A DNA stretch of 64,000 bases from Bradymonas sediminis (GTDB taxonomy: Bacteria; Myxococcota_A; Bradymonadia; Bradymonadales; Bradymonadaceae): contig NZ_CP030032.1 in the NCBI RefSeq assembly GCF_003258315.1, positions 162,001 through 226,000 on the forward strand, given 5' to 3'. The notes beneath the pieces were generated by a model, which made no database searches, was not told the DNA's origin, and worked only from the letters and a program-made list of their open reading frames with translations. Below, piece by piece: positions 1 to 9,600 of the stretch. Each line of letters starts with the position of its first letter. Within the stretch, counting starts at the first letter, position 1. Position numbers and translations under genes: made by a program.

Positions 1-1
1 G

Positions 2-259
2 ATCGGCCTGGTCACCGCGTCGGTGCCGCGGGCCGAATTGATGGACGCGGCGCGCGCGCTCGGGCGAAAGATGCTCGACTCCGCGCCGATCGCGCTGGCC
101 CAGGCCAAGATCGCCATCGACGCCGGCATGCAGACCGACCTGCACACCGGGCTCGAGATCGAGTCGCGCGCCTACGCGGTCACCCTGCCCACCGAGGACC
201 GCCTCGAGGGACTTGCCGCGTTCCGTGAAAAACGAAAACCAAATTTTCAGGGCAAATAA
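2..259 (+). CDS. Enoyl-CoA hydratase/isomerase family protein (C-terminal part)
   Basis: The frame is open from the window edge, so the N-terminal catalytic crotonase core is missing; only the last 85 or so residues are present. The visible part matches the C-terminal helical region of crotonases: an ALGRKMLDSAPIALAQAK helix followed by an EDRLEGLAAFREKRKPNFQG tail. That tail is typical of enoyl-CoA hydratases and methylglutaconyl-CoA hydratases, which add water to enoyl-CoA esters in beta-oxidation or leucine breakdown. The next gene, 72 bases downstream on the same strand, encodes an acyl-CoA carboxylase subunit, which fits a CoA-ester catabolic operon. The exact substrate cannot be told from this fragment. 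Confidence 0.85.
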   Translation: MGLVTASVPRAELMDAARALGRKMLDSAPIALAQAKIAIDAGMQTDLHTGLEIESRAYAVTLPTEDRLEGLAAFREKRKPNFQGK

Positions 260-331
260 CGCGCCCTATCCGCGCCTATTTCGCCCCTATTCGTAGCCCT
301 ATCATCCGAATTTTAATCCGTAGGAATCGCC

Positions 332-1894
332 ATGACAGAGCAAGCTGAGCGTAGCGCCAACCTCTCCGAGTTGGACCAAGAAGTTGTTGACCGTCGCAAA
401 GAGATCGAGCGCGGTGGCAAGGAGAAATACCACGAGAAGAACGCCGAGCGCGGCAAACTCTTTGTGCGTGAGCGCCTCGAATTGCTCTTCGATGATGGCC
501 TCAAGCTGGAGAACGGGCGCTGGGCCAATGTGCTCGCCGGCGATCTTCCGGCCGACGGCGTCGTCACCGGCATCGGCAAGATCAACGGGCGTCGGGTGGC
601 GGTGATCGCCAACGACTCCACGGTCAAGGCAGGCTCCTGGGGCTGGCGCACCGTCGAGAAGATCATCCGCATGCAGGAGCGCGTCGAGAAGTTGCGCATT
701 CCGCTGCTCTACCTGATCGACTCGGCCGGCGCGCGCATCACCGACCAGCTTGAGATGTTCCCGGGGCGCCGCGGCGCCGGCAAGATCTTCTATAATCAGG
801 TGCGCCTGTCGGGCTATGTGCCCCAGCTCTGCCTGCTCTTCGGGCCGTCGGCGGCAGGCGGCGCGTATATCCCGGCTTTTTGCGACGCCGTCGTCATGGT
901 CAAGGGCAACGCCTCGATGTACCTGGGCTCGCCGCGCATGGCCGAGATGGTCATCGGCGAGAAGGTCACGCTCGAGGAGATGGGCGGGGCGAGTATGCAT
1001 TGCAAGACCAGCGGTTGCGGCGACGTGCTGGTGAAGACCGAGCAGGAGGCGATCGCCTGGGCGCGCGGATATCTCGAGTTCTTCCCCTCCTATTGCCGCG
1101 ATACGCCGCCGCGCCGCGAGCCGGTCGCCCCGAAGCCGCAGAAGGAGACCCTCGATGAGATCATCCCGATCAACCAGAACAAATCCTTCGATGTGAAAAA
1201 GGTCATCCGCCACCTGGTCGACGACTCCGAGTTCGTCGAGATTAAGGAGAAATTCGCCAAGGAATTGGTCACCTGCCTGGCCCATATCGACGGGCAGCCG
1301 GTGGGCATCGTCGCCAGCCAGCCGCGCTATAAGGGCGGCGTGCTCTTCGTTGACTCGGCCGATAAGGCCGCGCGTTTCGTCGACCTGTGCGACGCCTTCG
1401 GGATCCCGTTGATCTTTTTGGCCGACGTGCCCGGGTTCATGATCGGCACGCGCGTGGAACAGCAGGGGATCATTCGCCACGGGGCGAAGATGGTGTCGGC
1501 GGTGAGCCAGGCGACGGTGCCGAAATTCTCGGTGGTACTGCGCAAAGCCTACGGCGCAGGGCTCTACGCCTTCTGCGGCCCGGGCTTTGAGCCCGACGCG
1601 ACGCTCGCGCTCCCCGAGGCGATGATCGCGGTGATGGGGCCCCAGGCGGCGATCAACGCGGTGTATGCGCGCAAGATTCAGGCGCTCCCCGAAGATGAGC
1701 AGCCCGCGTATGTTGAGGAGCTTCGCGCCGAATACGAGAAGGATATCGACATCTATCGGTTGGCCAGCGAGCTCATCGTCGACGAGGTCCTGACCAAAGA
1801 GGAGCTTCGCGACGAGCTTATCGCGCGCCTGGAGATGAGCGCCGGAAAGCATGTCGACCCGATCGACAAAAAACATAGCGTTCGCCCCGTCTAA
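332..1894 (+). CDS. Acyl-CoA carboxylase, carboxyltransferase (beta) subunit
   Basis: The 520-residue length is normal for biotin-dependent acyl-CoA carboxylase beta subunits, which move the carboxyl group from carboxybiotin to an acyl-CoA. Two crotonase-fold carboxyltransferase halves are visible. The N half has the acyl-CoA region with IDSAGARITDQ near residue 130 and GPSAAGGAYIPAFCD near 170. The C half has FVDSADKAARFVDLCDAFG, then ADVPGFMIG and a RKAYGAGLYAFCGPGFEPD segment. That last segment differs from the usual RKAYGGAYDVM of propionyl-CoA carboxylase, so I leave the substrate open (propionyl-, methylcrotonyl- or another acyl-CoA). An AGGA site sits 7 bases before the ATG. No biotin-carrier/carboxylase (alpha) gene is in the window. 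A strong terminator follows directly. Confidence 0.93.
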   Translation: MTEQAERSANLSELDQEVVDRRKEIERGGKEKYHEKNAERGKLFVRERLELLFDDGLKLENGRWANVLAGDLPADGVVTGIGKINGRRVAVIANDSTVKAGSWGWRTVEKIIRMQERVEKLRIPLLYLIDSAGARITDQLEMFPGRRGAGKIFYNQVRLSGYVPQLCLLFGPSAAGGAYIPAFCDAVVMVKGNASMYLGSPRMAEMVIGEKVTLEEMGGASMHCKTSGCGDVLVKTEQEAIAWARGYLEFFPSYCRDTPPRREPVAPKPQKETLDEIIPINQNKSFDVKKVIRHLVDDSEFVEIKEKFAKELVTCLAHIDGQPVGIVASQPRYKGGVLFVDSADKAARFVDLCDAFGIPLIFLADVPGFMIGTRVEQQGIIRHGAKMVSAVSQATVPKFSVVLRKAYGAGLYAFCGPGFEPDATLALPEAMIAVMGPQAAINAVYARKIQALPEDEQPAYVEELRAEYEKDIDIYRLASELIVDEVLTKEELRDELIARLEMSAGKHVDPIDKKHSVRPV

Positions 1895-1903
1895 ATCGTG
1901 CAT

Positions 1904-1930
1904 CGCCGCCGGAGATCCCGGCGGCGTTTT
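1904..1930 (+). terminator. Intrinsic terminator after the acyl-CoA carboxylase gene
   Basis: A perfect 9-bp GC-rich stem (CGCCGCCGG at 1904-1912, CCGGCGGCG at 1918-1926) with a 5-base loop is followed by TTTT. It lies 10 bases after the stop codon and ends the acyl-CoA operon before the histidine kinase gene. Confidence 0.85.
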
Positions 1931-1960
1931 CTTCGCCTAACCCGCTCAGGATAAGTTGTA

Positions 1961-4465
1961 ATGGGCCTATTGGACCGCTTAACGTCGCATTTCGCCTCCG
2001 ACGATATTTTGGAAGATATCGAAATGGCGTTTCGGGCAAAGGTAATTATCGCCTTTGCCTTTGCCGTGTCCGCTTGGGGACCGATCTACTCGCTTGTGCT
2101 CTATAACCTGGCCGACTCTCATGTGGTCGTAGGGGTGTTGCTGGCCGAGACCGTGCTGATCGGTGGCTCGCCATTTTGGATGAAGCTCGGCGTGCCGCTG
2201 CGCGCGTTGGGGCATTGGATCACGCTCAATACCTTTATCGTGGTCAATTCGGTGGCCTGGTTGGGGTTTGGCAGCGAGTCGGTCTGGTGGCAGGCGGTCG
2301 TCATGATCGTGGCGGTCCTGTTGTGCGGATTGCGCACGGGGGTGTTCTGGCTGGTGGCGTCGATGCTTAACCTGGTTCTGTTCTACCGCGCGGTGGCGGC
2401 AGGGGATTTGGTGGCCGTTGCCTTCGATGGCAATACCCAGCTGCTCTGGCAGGCCAGCGTGATGAGCGGGCTCTATGTGGTGGTGGGGCTTTTGATCCTC
2501 GCCTACGAATCCCTAAAAAATTGGGCGCTGGCCGGCATCCGGGCCCGGCAGGAGTTGACCGAAGCGATTTTGCTCGCCGCCCCCGATGCCATCGTGACGT
2601 TGGATAACGCCGGGCGTATTGATGTGGTCAACGACGCGGCCGCGGAGGTCTTTGACCGCAGCGACCGCGCCTCCCTGGTGGGCGCCGGGCTCGACACGCT
2701 GGTGCCGTCCGCGGCGCCCCCGGTGGCGCCCGGGGCCGAGACCGACCGGCAAGCGAATTCCTTCGTGCAGTGGAACCGCGCCAATCCCTGGCACCGCCAC
2801 GTGACCGAAGCTGTGCGCGGGGACAACACGGTCTTCCCGGCCGACGTCTCGGTGCGCGAGATTGGCCAGGACGGCCGGTTCGTCGTGGTCATGCGCGATA
2901 TCAGTGATTTGCAGCTCGCCCAGCGCACGCTCGAGGAGGCGCGCGACGCGGCGCTTCAGGCGAATCAAGCCAAGAGCTCGTTTTTGGCCAATATGAGCCA
3001 CGAGCTGCGCACCCCCCTGAACGCGATCATCGGCTATAGTGAGTTGCTCTGCGAAGACGCCGAGGATTCGGGGCAAGACGGGCTGGTGCCGGACCTGCAG
3101 AAGATCCGGGTCGCCGGGAAGCATTTGCTCAATCTGATCAATGATATCCTGGACATCTCGAAGATCGAGGCCGGCCATATGGACATCTATGTCGAGGAGC
3201 TCGACCTGCACGAGCTGCTCGACGAGGTCGCCTCGACGGTGCGGCCGGTGATCGAGAAGAAGGGGAGCGAGTTCCACATCGACACCGCCCAGGCGCCGCG
3301 CATGGTGCAGGCGGACGCGACGAAATTACGCCAGATTTTGCTCAATCTGCTGTCGAACGCCGCCAAATTCGCGGCGCAGAGTCAGGTGCGCCTGGGCGTG
3401 GTGATGGAGCTGGTCGACGATACTCAATATTGTATCTTCGAGGTCGAAGACCACGGGATTGGCATCGCCCCCGAGAAGGTCGACAAGCTCTTTGACGCCT
3501 TCGAGCAGGCCGACGTGTCGACGACCCGACTCTACGGCGGCACCGGGCTGGGTCTTGCGATTTCGAAGCGCTTTATCGAGATGATGGGCGGCGTGATCAC
3601 CGTGGAGAGCGCCCTCGGCGAGGGGACGGTCTTCCGCGTGCACCTGCCGATACAGCTCGAGAAGCCCATCAGCGACCCGACTGGCCTGGCCGAGGTCTCG
3701 ACCGCCAGCGAACGGACGCGCGAGGAGCACGACGGGCTGACGGTGTTGGTGATCGATGATGACCCGGTCGTGCATCAATTGATGGGAGAATTTCTGGGGC
3801 GCGAGGGTTTTCAGATGTACTCGGCCACCAGCGGCGCGATGGGGCTGGAGCTGGCGCGCGACCTGCAGCCCGACGTGATAACCCTCGACGTGATGATGTC
3901 GCAGATGGACGGGTGGGACGTGCTGAGCCGGCTTAAGCAAAACCCGGACACCGAAGCGATTCCCGTGGTGATGGTGACCATCGTCAACGATAAGAAGGCC
4001 GGCTTCTCGCTGGGCGCGGCCGACTATCTTGTCAAACCGGTGGACCGCCAGAAGTTGATTAAGGTGCTGAATCGGTACTCGCGCCGGATTCTGAAACAGC
4101 CGGTGATGTTGGTCGAGGATGACCCGATCACCCGGGAGATGATGACGCGCACGATTGAGCGAGAGGGCTGGGATTTGCGCAGCGCCTCCGATGGGGTTCA
4201 GGGGATCAAACTGCTCGAGGAGGGGCTGCGGCCCGGGGTGATCTTGCTCGACATTATGATGCCGAATATGGACGGTTTCGAGATGCTCAAGCGGCTAAAG
4301 GCGCACTCCGAGTGGGCTGAGATCCCGGTGGTGATTGTGTCCGCCGCGGTGTTGACCGCCGAGGAGCGTGAGCGCTTGGGAGCCCAGGTCGAGCTGATAC
4401 TAGAGAAGGGTGACTATTCGACCGCGCAGCTGCTGGCGGAGGTGCAGCGCGCGGTGGGCGCTTAA
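1961..4465 (+). CDS. Membrane hybrid sensor histidine kinase with two receiver domains
   Basis: 834 residues. About six hydrophobic segments fill residues 25-185. A PAS-like domain follows at about 200-320. The HisKA dimerisation helix carries NMSHELRTPLN, with His347 as phospho-acceptor. The HATPase domain shows LNLLSNAAKF (N box), DHGIGI (G1) and GGTGLGLAI (G2). Two response-regulator receivers follow: the first has IDDDP and phospho-acceptor Asp643 (LDVMM), the second has VEDDP and Asp764 (LDIMMPNMDG). The protein should sense a membrane or cytoplasmic signal through the PAS/TM part and pass phosphate to its own receivers. There is no HPt domain and no adjacent response regulator, so the final output is unknown. 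It stands alone between a terminator and a convergent gene. Confidence 0.93.
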   Translation: MGLLDRLTSHFASDDILEDIEMAFRAKVIIAFAFAVSAWGPIYSLVLYNLADSHVVVGVLLAETVLIGGSPFWMKLGVPLRALGHWITLNTFIVVNSVAWLGFGSESVWWQAVVMIVAVLLCGLRTGVFWLVASMLNLVLFYRAVAAGDLVAVAFDGNTQLLWQASVMSGLYVVVGLLILAYESLKNWALAGIRARQELTEAILLAAPDAIVTLDNAGRIDVVNDAAAEVFDRSDRASLVGAGLDTLVPSAAPPVAPGAETDRQANSFVQWNRANPWHRHVTEAVRGDNTVFPADVSVREIGQDGRFVVVMRDISDLQLAQRTLEEARDAALQANQAKSSFLANMSHELRTPLNAIIGYSELLCEDAEDSGQDGLVPDLQKIRVAGKHLLNLINDILDISKIEAGHMDIYVEELDLHELLDEVASTVRPVIEKKGSEFHIDTAQAPRMVQADATKLRQILLNLLSNAAKFAAQSQVRLGVVMELVDDTQYCIFEVEDHGIGIAPEKVDKLFDAFEQADVSTTRLYGGTGLGLAISKRFIEMMGGVITVESALGEGTVFRVHLPIQLEKPISDPTGLAEVSTASERTREEHDGLTVLVIDDDPVVHQLMGEFLGREGFQMYSATSGAMGLELARDLQPDVITLDVMMSQMDGWDVLSRLKQNPDTEAIPVVMVTIVNDKKAGFSLGAADYLVKPVDRQKLIKVLNRYSRRILKQPVMLVEDDPITREMMTRTIEREGWDLRSASDGVQGIKLLEEGLRPGVILLDIMMPNMDGFEMLKRLKAHSEWAEIPVVIVSAAVLTAEERERLGAQVELILEKGDYSTAQLLAEVQRAVGA

Positions 4466-4488
4466 ACCGCGCGCTGCCCGTCGGCGAC

Positions 4489-5397
4489 TCAGAGGGTCGT
4501 GGTGTAGGGGAAGCGCACGCGCAACTGAAGATATGCCTCGCCGATATGCCACAACGAGCGGTCTCCTTCGCCCATGTCGAGGATTCCGCCGCCGATCTCC
4601 TGGGGAATATAGAAGTTGGAGTTCCACCCGAGGCGCAGCCCAATGGTGTCGGTGAGCATCGCGCCGGCCGACAACCCAACCGACGCCCCCGGGCGCAGGA
4701 AGTGCGTGGAGGTATTCGGCAAGTCCGAGTCGATATACGCGTAGGTCGCCAGCAGCCCGGCGCCCACGTTCAGGTTCGCCTTGGGCGAGCTGAGCAGGTC
4801 AATTCCGATACCCAGCAGCTGCCAATTCGCGCCGTAGACGCCCGTGTCATTGAGCTTTGGCGAGATGATGATGTCGCGCGGGATGAGGGCGAGGATGCCC
4901 GGGGTGTAGCGAAACTCACTGCCTGGCTTGAACATCGAGCGGTATTTGCGCGGGACGAGGCGCGGGTATTTGCGCACGAAATCGTAGGTGATAATCGCCG
5001 CAATATCGATGCGCAAACCGTAGTGAAACATCTGCCCTTCGGTGAGCGGGCCGCCGAGGACCTCGCCGCCGCTGATGGGGTTTGAGAAGGCAAAGAATGC
5101 GGGGCCGACGCCGAGTTCCACCGGCACGGTGACCTGGCGGGGCGCGCGTTTGCGGGTCTTCGCCCCGCTTCGGGTGCTGCGGCGTCTTTGGCTGGACTTC
5201 GGGCGTGTTCCCCGCTTGCCCTGGGCGCGCGTGGTGATGGATTGTCCGGTCGAGCCGCCCGAGTCCTGGGCCGTCCTCTCGGTTCGGTCGGGCTCTCCGG
5301 CGGCCGCGAGTGTGGGGCTCCCAAGTCCAATCAACAGCAGGCTCAGCAGCAGGAGTGCCCGGGGGGAGATTTGCCGACAAACGCGCGGTGAGTTCAT
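4489..5397 (-). CDS. Putative outer-membrane beta-barrel protein
   Basis: I chose the ATG at 5397 because a GGAAG site precedes it and the protein then begins with a clear signal peptide (ISPRALLLLSLLLIGLGSPTLAAAG). The mature part starts with a Ser/Thr/Arg/Lys-rich basic linker, residues 40-90. It continues with alternating polar/hydrophobic segments rich in Gly and aromatic residues (GVGPAFFAF, LGIGIDLLSSP, LNVGAGLLATYAYID, LGWNSNFYIP) and ends in YLQLRVRFPYTTTL. This pattern is typical of small outer-membrane barrels, but there is no named family I can assign. It lies downstream of the first Flp pilin gene on the same strand, separated by a terminator. A role in surface or pilus biology is only a guess from position. 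Confidence 0.7.
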   Translation of the reverse strand: MNSPRVCRQISPRALLLLSLLLIGLGSPTLAAAGEPDRTERTAQDSGGSTGQSITTRAQGKRGTRPKSSQRRRSTRSGAKTRKRAPRQVTVPVELGVGPAFFAFSNPISGGEVLGGPLTEGQMFHYGLRIDIAAIITYDFVRKYPRLVPRKYRSMFKPGSEFRYTPGILALIPRDIIISPKLNDTGVYGANWQLLGIGIDLLSSPKANLNVGAGLLATYAYIDSDLPNTSTHFLRPGASVGLSAGAMLTDTIGLRLGWNSNFYIPQEIGGGILDMGEGDRSLWHIGEAYLQLRVRFPYTTTL

Positions 5398-5483
5398 AGC
5401 GACTTCCAACAGCATCAGTAAAGAAATTCGACGTGGAAAATGACGTAGCCCAAATATCAAAAATTGGCGCAGGAAAATCAATA

Positions 5484-5524
5484 AACAAAAAGGCCTGACC
5501 TGGCTTAAACGCCGGGTCAGGCCT
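5484..5524 (-). terminator. Intrinsic terminator after the first Flp pilin gene
   Basis: A 10-bp perfect stem (AGGCCTGACC at 5491-5500 with GGTCAGGCCT at 5515-5524) is followed on the minus strand by TTTTGTTT. It separates the pilin gene from the barrel-protein gene and explains very high pilin expression being kept from running on. Confidence 0.85.
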
Positions 5525-5599
5525 CGATGCGCATTTCAGTTGCCTGAAACTCCGGGTCGCAGCGCCCAACGGGGTGCGCGCTACGCTCCGAGGAAGGTC

Positions 5600-5788
5600 T
5601 TAGAACGTGACCTTACCTTTGACCGCGCTGTTGGCGGTGGAGAATTTCGAGCTGATCGTGGTACCGAACACTTTGACGATCGCGATGACGAAGCAGGCGA
5701 TCAGGATGAGGAGGATGATGTACTCGGTCGAGGTGGCACCGTCTTCATCGTTATTGAACGCGACCAACATGTCTTTGAAATTGTTCAT
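5600..5788 (-). CDS. Flp-family type IVb pilin (major-type)
   Basis: 62 residues. A short leader ends in DEDG and is followed by ATSTEYIILLILIACFVIAIV. This is the class III (Flp) prepilin signature: cleavage after Gly17 by a TadV/CpaA peptidase, with Glu at +5 and Tyr at +6, then a hydrophobic stalk and a short C-terminal tail. An AAGGAGAG ribosome site sits just upstream of the ATG. It should be the shaft subunit of the Tad pilus whose assembly genes lie at 38-48 kb. The gene is alone, flanked by terminators on both sides, as expected for a strongly expressed pilin. Confidence 0.93.
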   Translation of the reverse strand: MNNFKDMLVAFNNDEDGATSTEYIILLILIACFVIAIVKVFGTTISSKFSTANSAVKGKVTF

Positions 5789-5961
5789 TTTGCTCTCCTT
5801 TCGAGGGATTGATGACCTGGCCCCGACTCGCGAAAGTCTATAAATCAGGTCGATTTGGGTTTTCGTTTCTCAGGCAGCGCATCTACGCGACTGTCCTCAT
5901 TACACGAAACAAATAAAGCAACTTCCGATCCAACTTTGATAAAAAAACTAAACTATCTGCG

Positions 5962-5995
5962 AAAAACATCTTCAGGGACCTAAATTTTCCTGAAG
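5962..5995 (-). terminator. Possible terminator after the second Flp pilin gene
   Basis: A 7-bp stem (CTTCAGG at 5970-5976, CCTGAAG at 5989-5995) is followed on the minus strand by ATGTTTTTC. It is weaker and more AT-rich than the other terminators here, but it lies in the right place, 65 bases after the second pilin stop. Confidence 0.45.
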
Positions 5996-6060
5996 TTTGG
6001 AATCTGGCAGTTTTTGGTGTGTGACATTGTGTCGCAACACCGGGACTGCCGACCCCGGAG

Positions 6061-6276
6061 TCAAACCGCAGGATGTCCCAACCACCATACCAAGAAGTCT
6101 CGGTACGCCTTGATATAAACAGCGGTCCCGATCAACGCGATCGTGGCCCCGAAGCTGATCAGGGTAAAGACGATGATATATTCGGTCATCGCCACACCGG
6201 AATCATCCTGGTGGAAATTCGCGAACGCCGCCTTCAACGCTTCGAAGCTAAGCTGTGTTTTATCCATGTCATTCAT
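6061..6276 (-). CDS. Second Flp-family type IVb pilin
   Basis: About 71 residues. The leader ends in DDSG and is followed by VAMTEYIIVFTLISFGATIALIG, so the cleavage site and Glu(+5)-Tyr(+6) of Flp prepilins are intact. The start is uncertain: ATG at 6276 and 6267 and a TTG at 6282 are all in frame, and none has a clear ribosome site. The tail (AYRDFLVWWLGHPAV) differs from the other pilin and is Trp-rich. It may be a minor pilin or an alternative shaft subunit. It is transcribed in the same direction as the first pilin, but a hairpin lies between them. Confidence 0.88.
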   Translation of the reverse strand: MNDMDKTQLSFEALKAAFANFHQDDSGVAMTEYIIVFTLISFGATIALIGTAVYIKAYRDFLVWWLGHPAV

Positions 6277-6673
6277 AATCAAGCCGGTGTCGGTTAGGAC
6301 GGGTCAACATAACCCAGAGGAGTTACCATATCAAACTTTGGATCATGGCCTTGCCGAAATATACCGCAGTGTTTGAGGTGAATCAAGAAGACCCGGTCAG
6401 AAGTCTGTGTGCGAGATTCGGCGCCGCCAAGTCGAGCGATGAGCGTATCGAAGTGCCCAAAGACATCGAGGATATAGGGAATTGCAAGAAGTAGGCCGGG
6501 GGTGGAGGAATAGCGTGTGGGCTTCGTGCTTTCTCAAATGGTGGTCGCCGGCGCCGGGAGGCGCTCGCCTGATTGACAGCCATTGAGCCGGTGATTATTC
6601 CGAACGGCAACTGTTCGGGCCCGCTCTTTTTTGGGGTCGGCCGAATTCTCTTAGTGATAACGCGGAAGGCCTC
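6277..6673. other. Intergenic region between the Flp pilin gene and mfd
   Basis: This gap of nearly 400 bases holds the promoters of the divergent pilin and mfd genes. No confident promoter boxes could be picked. A 49-codon open frame on the plus strand (6345-6494, MALPKYTAVFEVNQEDP...) lacks a good ribosome site, and its third-codon GC looks lower than in the neighbouring genes, so I do not call it. A small hairpin (CCGAAC 6600-6605 with GTTCGG 6613-6618) lies just before a CTCTTTTTT run ending at 6632. It could terminate a short transcript ahead of mfd. Confidence 0.5.
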
Positions 6674-9600
6674 ATGAGCAGCGAAAATAGCAGTGATTAT
6701 CCCGAACAGCTCACCATGTCAGACGCACTCTTAGCGGGGAAGACGATGGCCACCGAGGCAGACGCGCAGCAGCTTGAGATCAAAGAGGCCCAACAGCAGC
6801 AGGAGCAGTCGCGCCTGGAGCCCGACTTCGAAGGGCGCTACCCGATCGACGATCTGATGGAGCGCCTGGGCGTGGATGGCGAGGACGCGGGGCCCGCGCA
6901 CCTGCAGATAAGCGGGGCGAGCGGGGCGCTGCGCGCGTGCATCCTGGCAGATTTGAGCCATCGGATTCATCGGCCGCTGGTGATCTTAAGCGCGTCGGAG
7001 GGCGACGCGCGCGAATTGGCTGACGACCTCGGGGTCTTCGTGCTCAGCGACAGCGAGCCCTACGAGGGGTTGTTGGACCAGGTCGTCCATTATCCCGACT
7101 TCGACATCGGCCCGTACCACAGCGCCTCGCCGGAGCGAAAGCTGATGATGCAACGCCTGGGGGTGCTGCATCTTCTGGGCGGGGAGCACCCGCCGCGCTA
7201 TACGGTGGCGCCGGTGGCGGCGGCGCTGCGAAAGACCATCGGGCGCGAGTCGATGCGCGCGTTTACGCGCCGCTACGAGCTGGGCGACGAGATGGCCAAC
7301 GAGGATCTTCGGGTCTATCTGGCCAATAGCGGCTACGGCGAGGTGGCGGTGGTCGAGGACCCGGGCACCTTCGCGATTCGTGGCGATATTATCGATATCT
7401 TCGTGCCCGCCAGCGCCTATCCGATGCGCGTGGAGCGCTGGGGCGACGAGGTGAACGAGATCCGCAGCTTCAACCCGGAGACCCAGCGCACCGTTGAGGA
7501 GCATCTGAGCGTCGAGATCATCCCCGCGCGCCAGGAGATCCTCGATGAGCAGCTGGTGCGCGACTCGCGCGGCCGGCTGCGCGCGTTGGCCGAGAGCCTG
7601 GGGTATTCGAGCCGCAAGGTGCGCGAGATCACCATGGATCTCGAGGCGGGCCTGCATTTTATCGGGATCGACGCGCTCTTGCCCGCGCTGCACGCCGAGG
7701 TAAATGACCTGCTCGACTATATCCCCGAGAACGCTCTGGTGGTGTTGGTCGAGCCGGAGGCGGCGCTGCAGGAGGCGCAGAATCTGATCGAGAACCAGCG
7801 CGCTGAATACGCCCGCGAGATCGAGAAGGGGGAGTTGGTCTTCCCGGTGGACCAATATTATCGCGAGGCGCCCGAGATGCTCGGGTGGGTCGAGGGGCGC
7901 ACGGAGCGCCTGGAGTTTCGCCGCGTGGCGATGCACCGGGCGAAGACGCCGAAGGCGACCGAAGAGATGGCGTTTGCCCTGGCCCGGCGCGAGGATTCGT
8001 TCGTGTTCTCGGCGCGCCCGAATACCGATGTGGTGCGCCTTCGCAAAGAGAATCGCGGGGTGCAGGCGACCATCGAGGCGCTGGTCGAGCAGCTGCAGCA
8101 GTGGAAGCAAAATTACGGGCGCATCTGTTTTGCCTGCCGCACCGCGGGTCAGGTCGACCGGCTGGTCTCGTTGCTCAAGAGCTACGGCGAGGACGCCATG
8201 GAGATGGAGCCGCCGATCGACGTCGGCGAGCCGGTGCCGCCGCCGGCGGGGCTCATTGAGGTCTATAAGGCCACGATTTCGGCGGGATTTCGCTCCGAGC
8301 ACCTGGGGCTATGTCTTATCTCGGGCGAGGAGGTCTTCGGGAAACGCGTGGCGACCCGTGAGACCAAGTCGATCACCGAGCACGCTGAGATCACCCATTT
8401 TAGGGATCTCAAGCCGGGTGATTATGTGGTGCACGTCGACTTCGGCATCGGTAAATACCACGGCCTGGTCAACCTCGAAGTGGCCGAAATAAACGCGGAC
8501 TTCCTGCACCTTGAGTACGCCGACGGGGCGAAGCTCTACATCCCGGTGCACCGGCTGGGGAAGGTGCAAAAATATATCGGCAGCGCCTCGGATTCGCTGC
8601 GCCTCGATAAGATGGGCGGGTCGAGTTGGGAGCGCACCAAAGATCGGGTCAAGGAGCAGATTCGCGAGATCGCCGGCGATCTTTTGCGCCTGTACGCCCA
8701 GCGTGACCTGGCGCGCGGGTACCGGTTCTCGGCCCCGGACGATTATTATCGCGAGTTCGAGGAGGACTTCCCCTTTGAGGAGACCCCGGACCAGGCGCGC
8801 GCGATTCGCGACACCCTCTCGGATATGCAGGGCAAGCGCCCCATGGACCGGCTGGTCTGCGGGGACGTCGGCTTTGGCAAGACCGAGGTGGCGATCCGCG
8901 CGGCGATGAAGGCGGTGATGGATGGCAAGCAGGTGGCGGTGCTGGTGCCGACGACGATCCTGTGCGAGCAGCACCGGATCTCGTTTCGAAAGCGCTGCGA
9001 GAAATTCGGCGCGCGGGTCGAGGCCATCAGCCGTTTTCGCACGCCCAAGGAGGCCAAGGAGATCATGGCCGACACGGCCGACGGCAAGGTCGACATCCTC
9101 ATCGGCACCCACCGCCTGCTGTCGGATAATGTGAATTTTCGCGACCTCGGCCTGCTGATCGTCGACGAGGAGCAGCGCTTCGGGGTGACGCACAAAGATA
9201 AGATCAAGAAGATGCGCACCAACATCGACGTGCTGACGCTGAGCGCCACGCCGATCCCGCGCACCCTGCAGATGAGCCTGCTGGGGATCCGGGACCTGTC
9301 GATCATCGCCACGCCCCCGCACAACCGGCTGGCGGTGCGCACGCACGTGGCGAAGTTGTCCGACGGGATTTTGCGCGAGGCGATCATGCGCGAGATCTCG
9401 CGCGGCGGGCAGGTCTTCGTGGTGCATAACCGCGTCAAGACCATCGACGCGCTGGCCGAGCGCATCGGCGAGCTGGTGCCGGAGGCCCGGATCTCGGTGG
9501 GGCACGGGCAGATGTCGGAGACCGCGCTGGAGGATGTGATGCTCTCGTATATCGAGGGCGAGACGAATGTGTTGGTGAGCACCGCGATCATCGAGAGCGG

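Noticed and set aside
302-1903. 533-codon open frame antisense to the acyl-CoA carboxylase gene
   Set aside because: It is the mirror of a strongly conserved gene. The translation is rich in Arg/His/Asp/Leu with no domain, as expected for an antisense frame in GC-rich DNA.
6345-6494. 49-codon plus-strand frame between the Flp pilin gene and mfd
   Set aside because: No ribosome site, third-codon GC that looks lower than in neighbouring genes, and no recognisable feature. It remains possible because a weak hairpin with a T-run follows at 6600-6632.
6986-8302. Long antisense frames within mfd (also 8309-9505 and 9656-10555)
   Set aside because: mfd is intact and conserved throughout; the antisense frames are composition artefacts.
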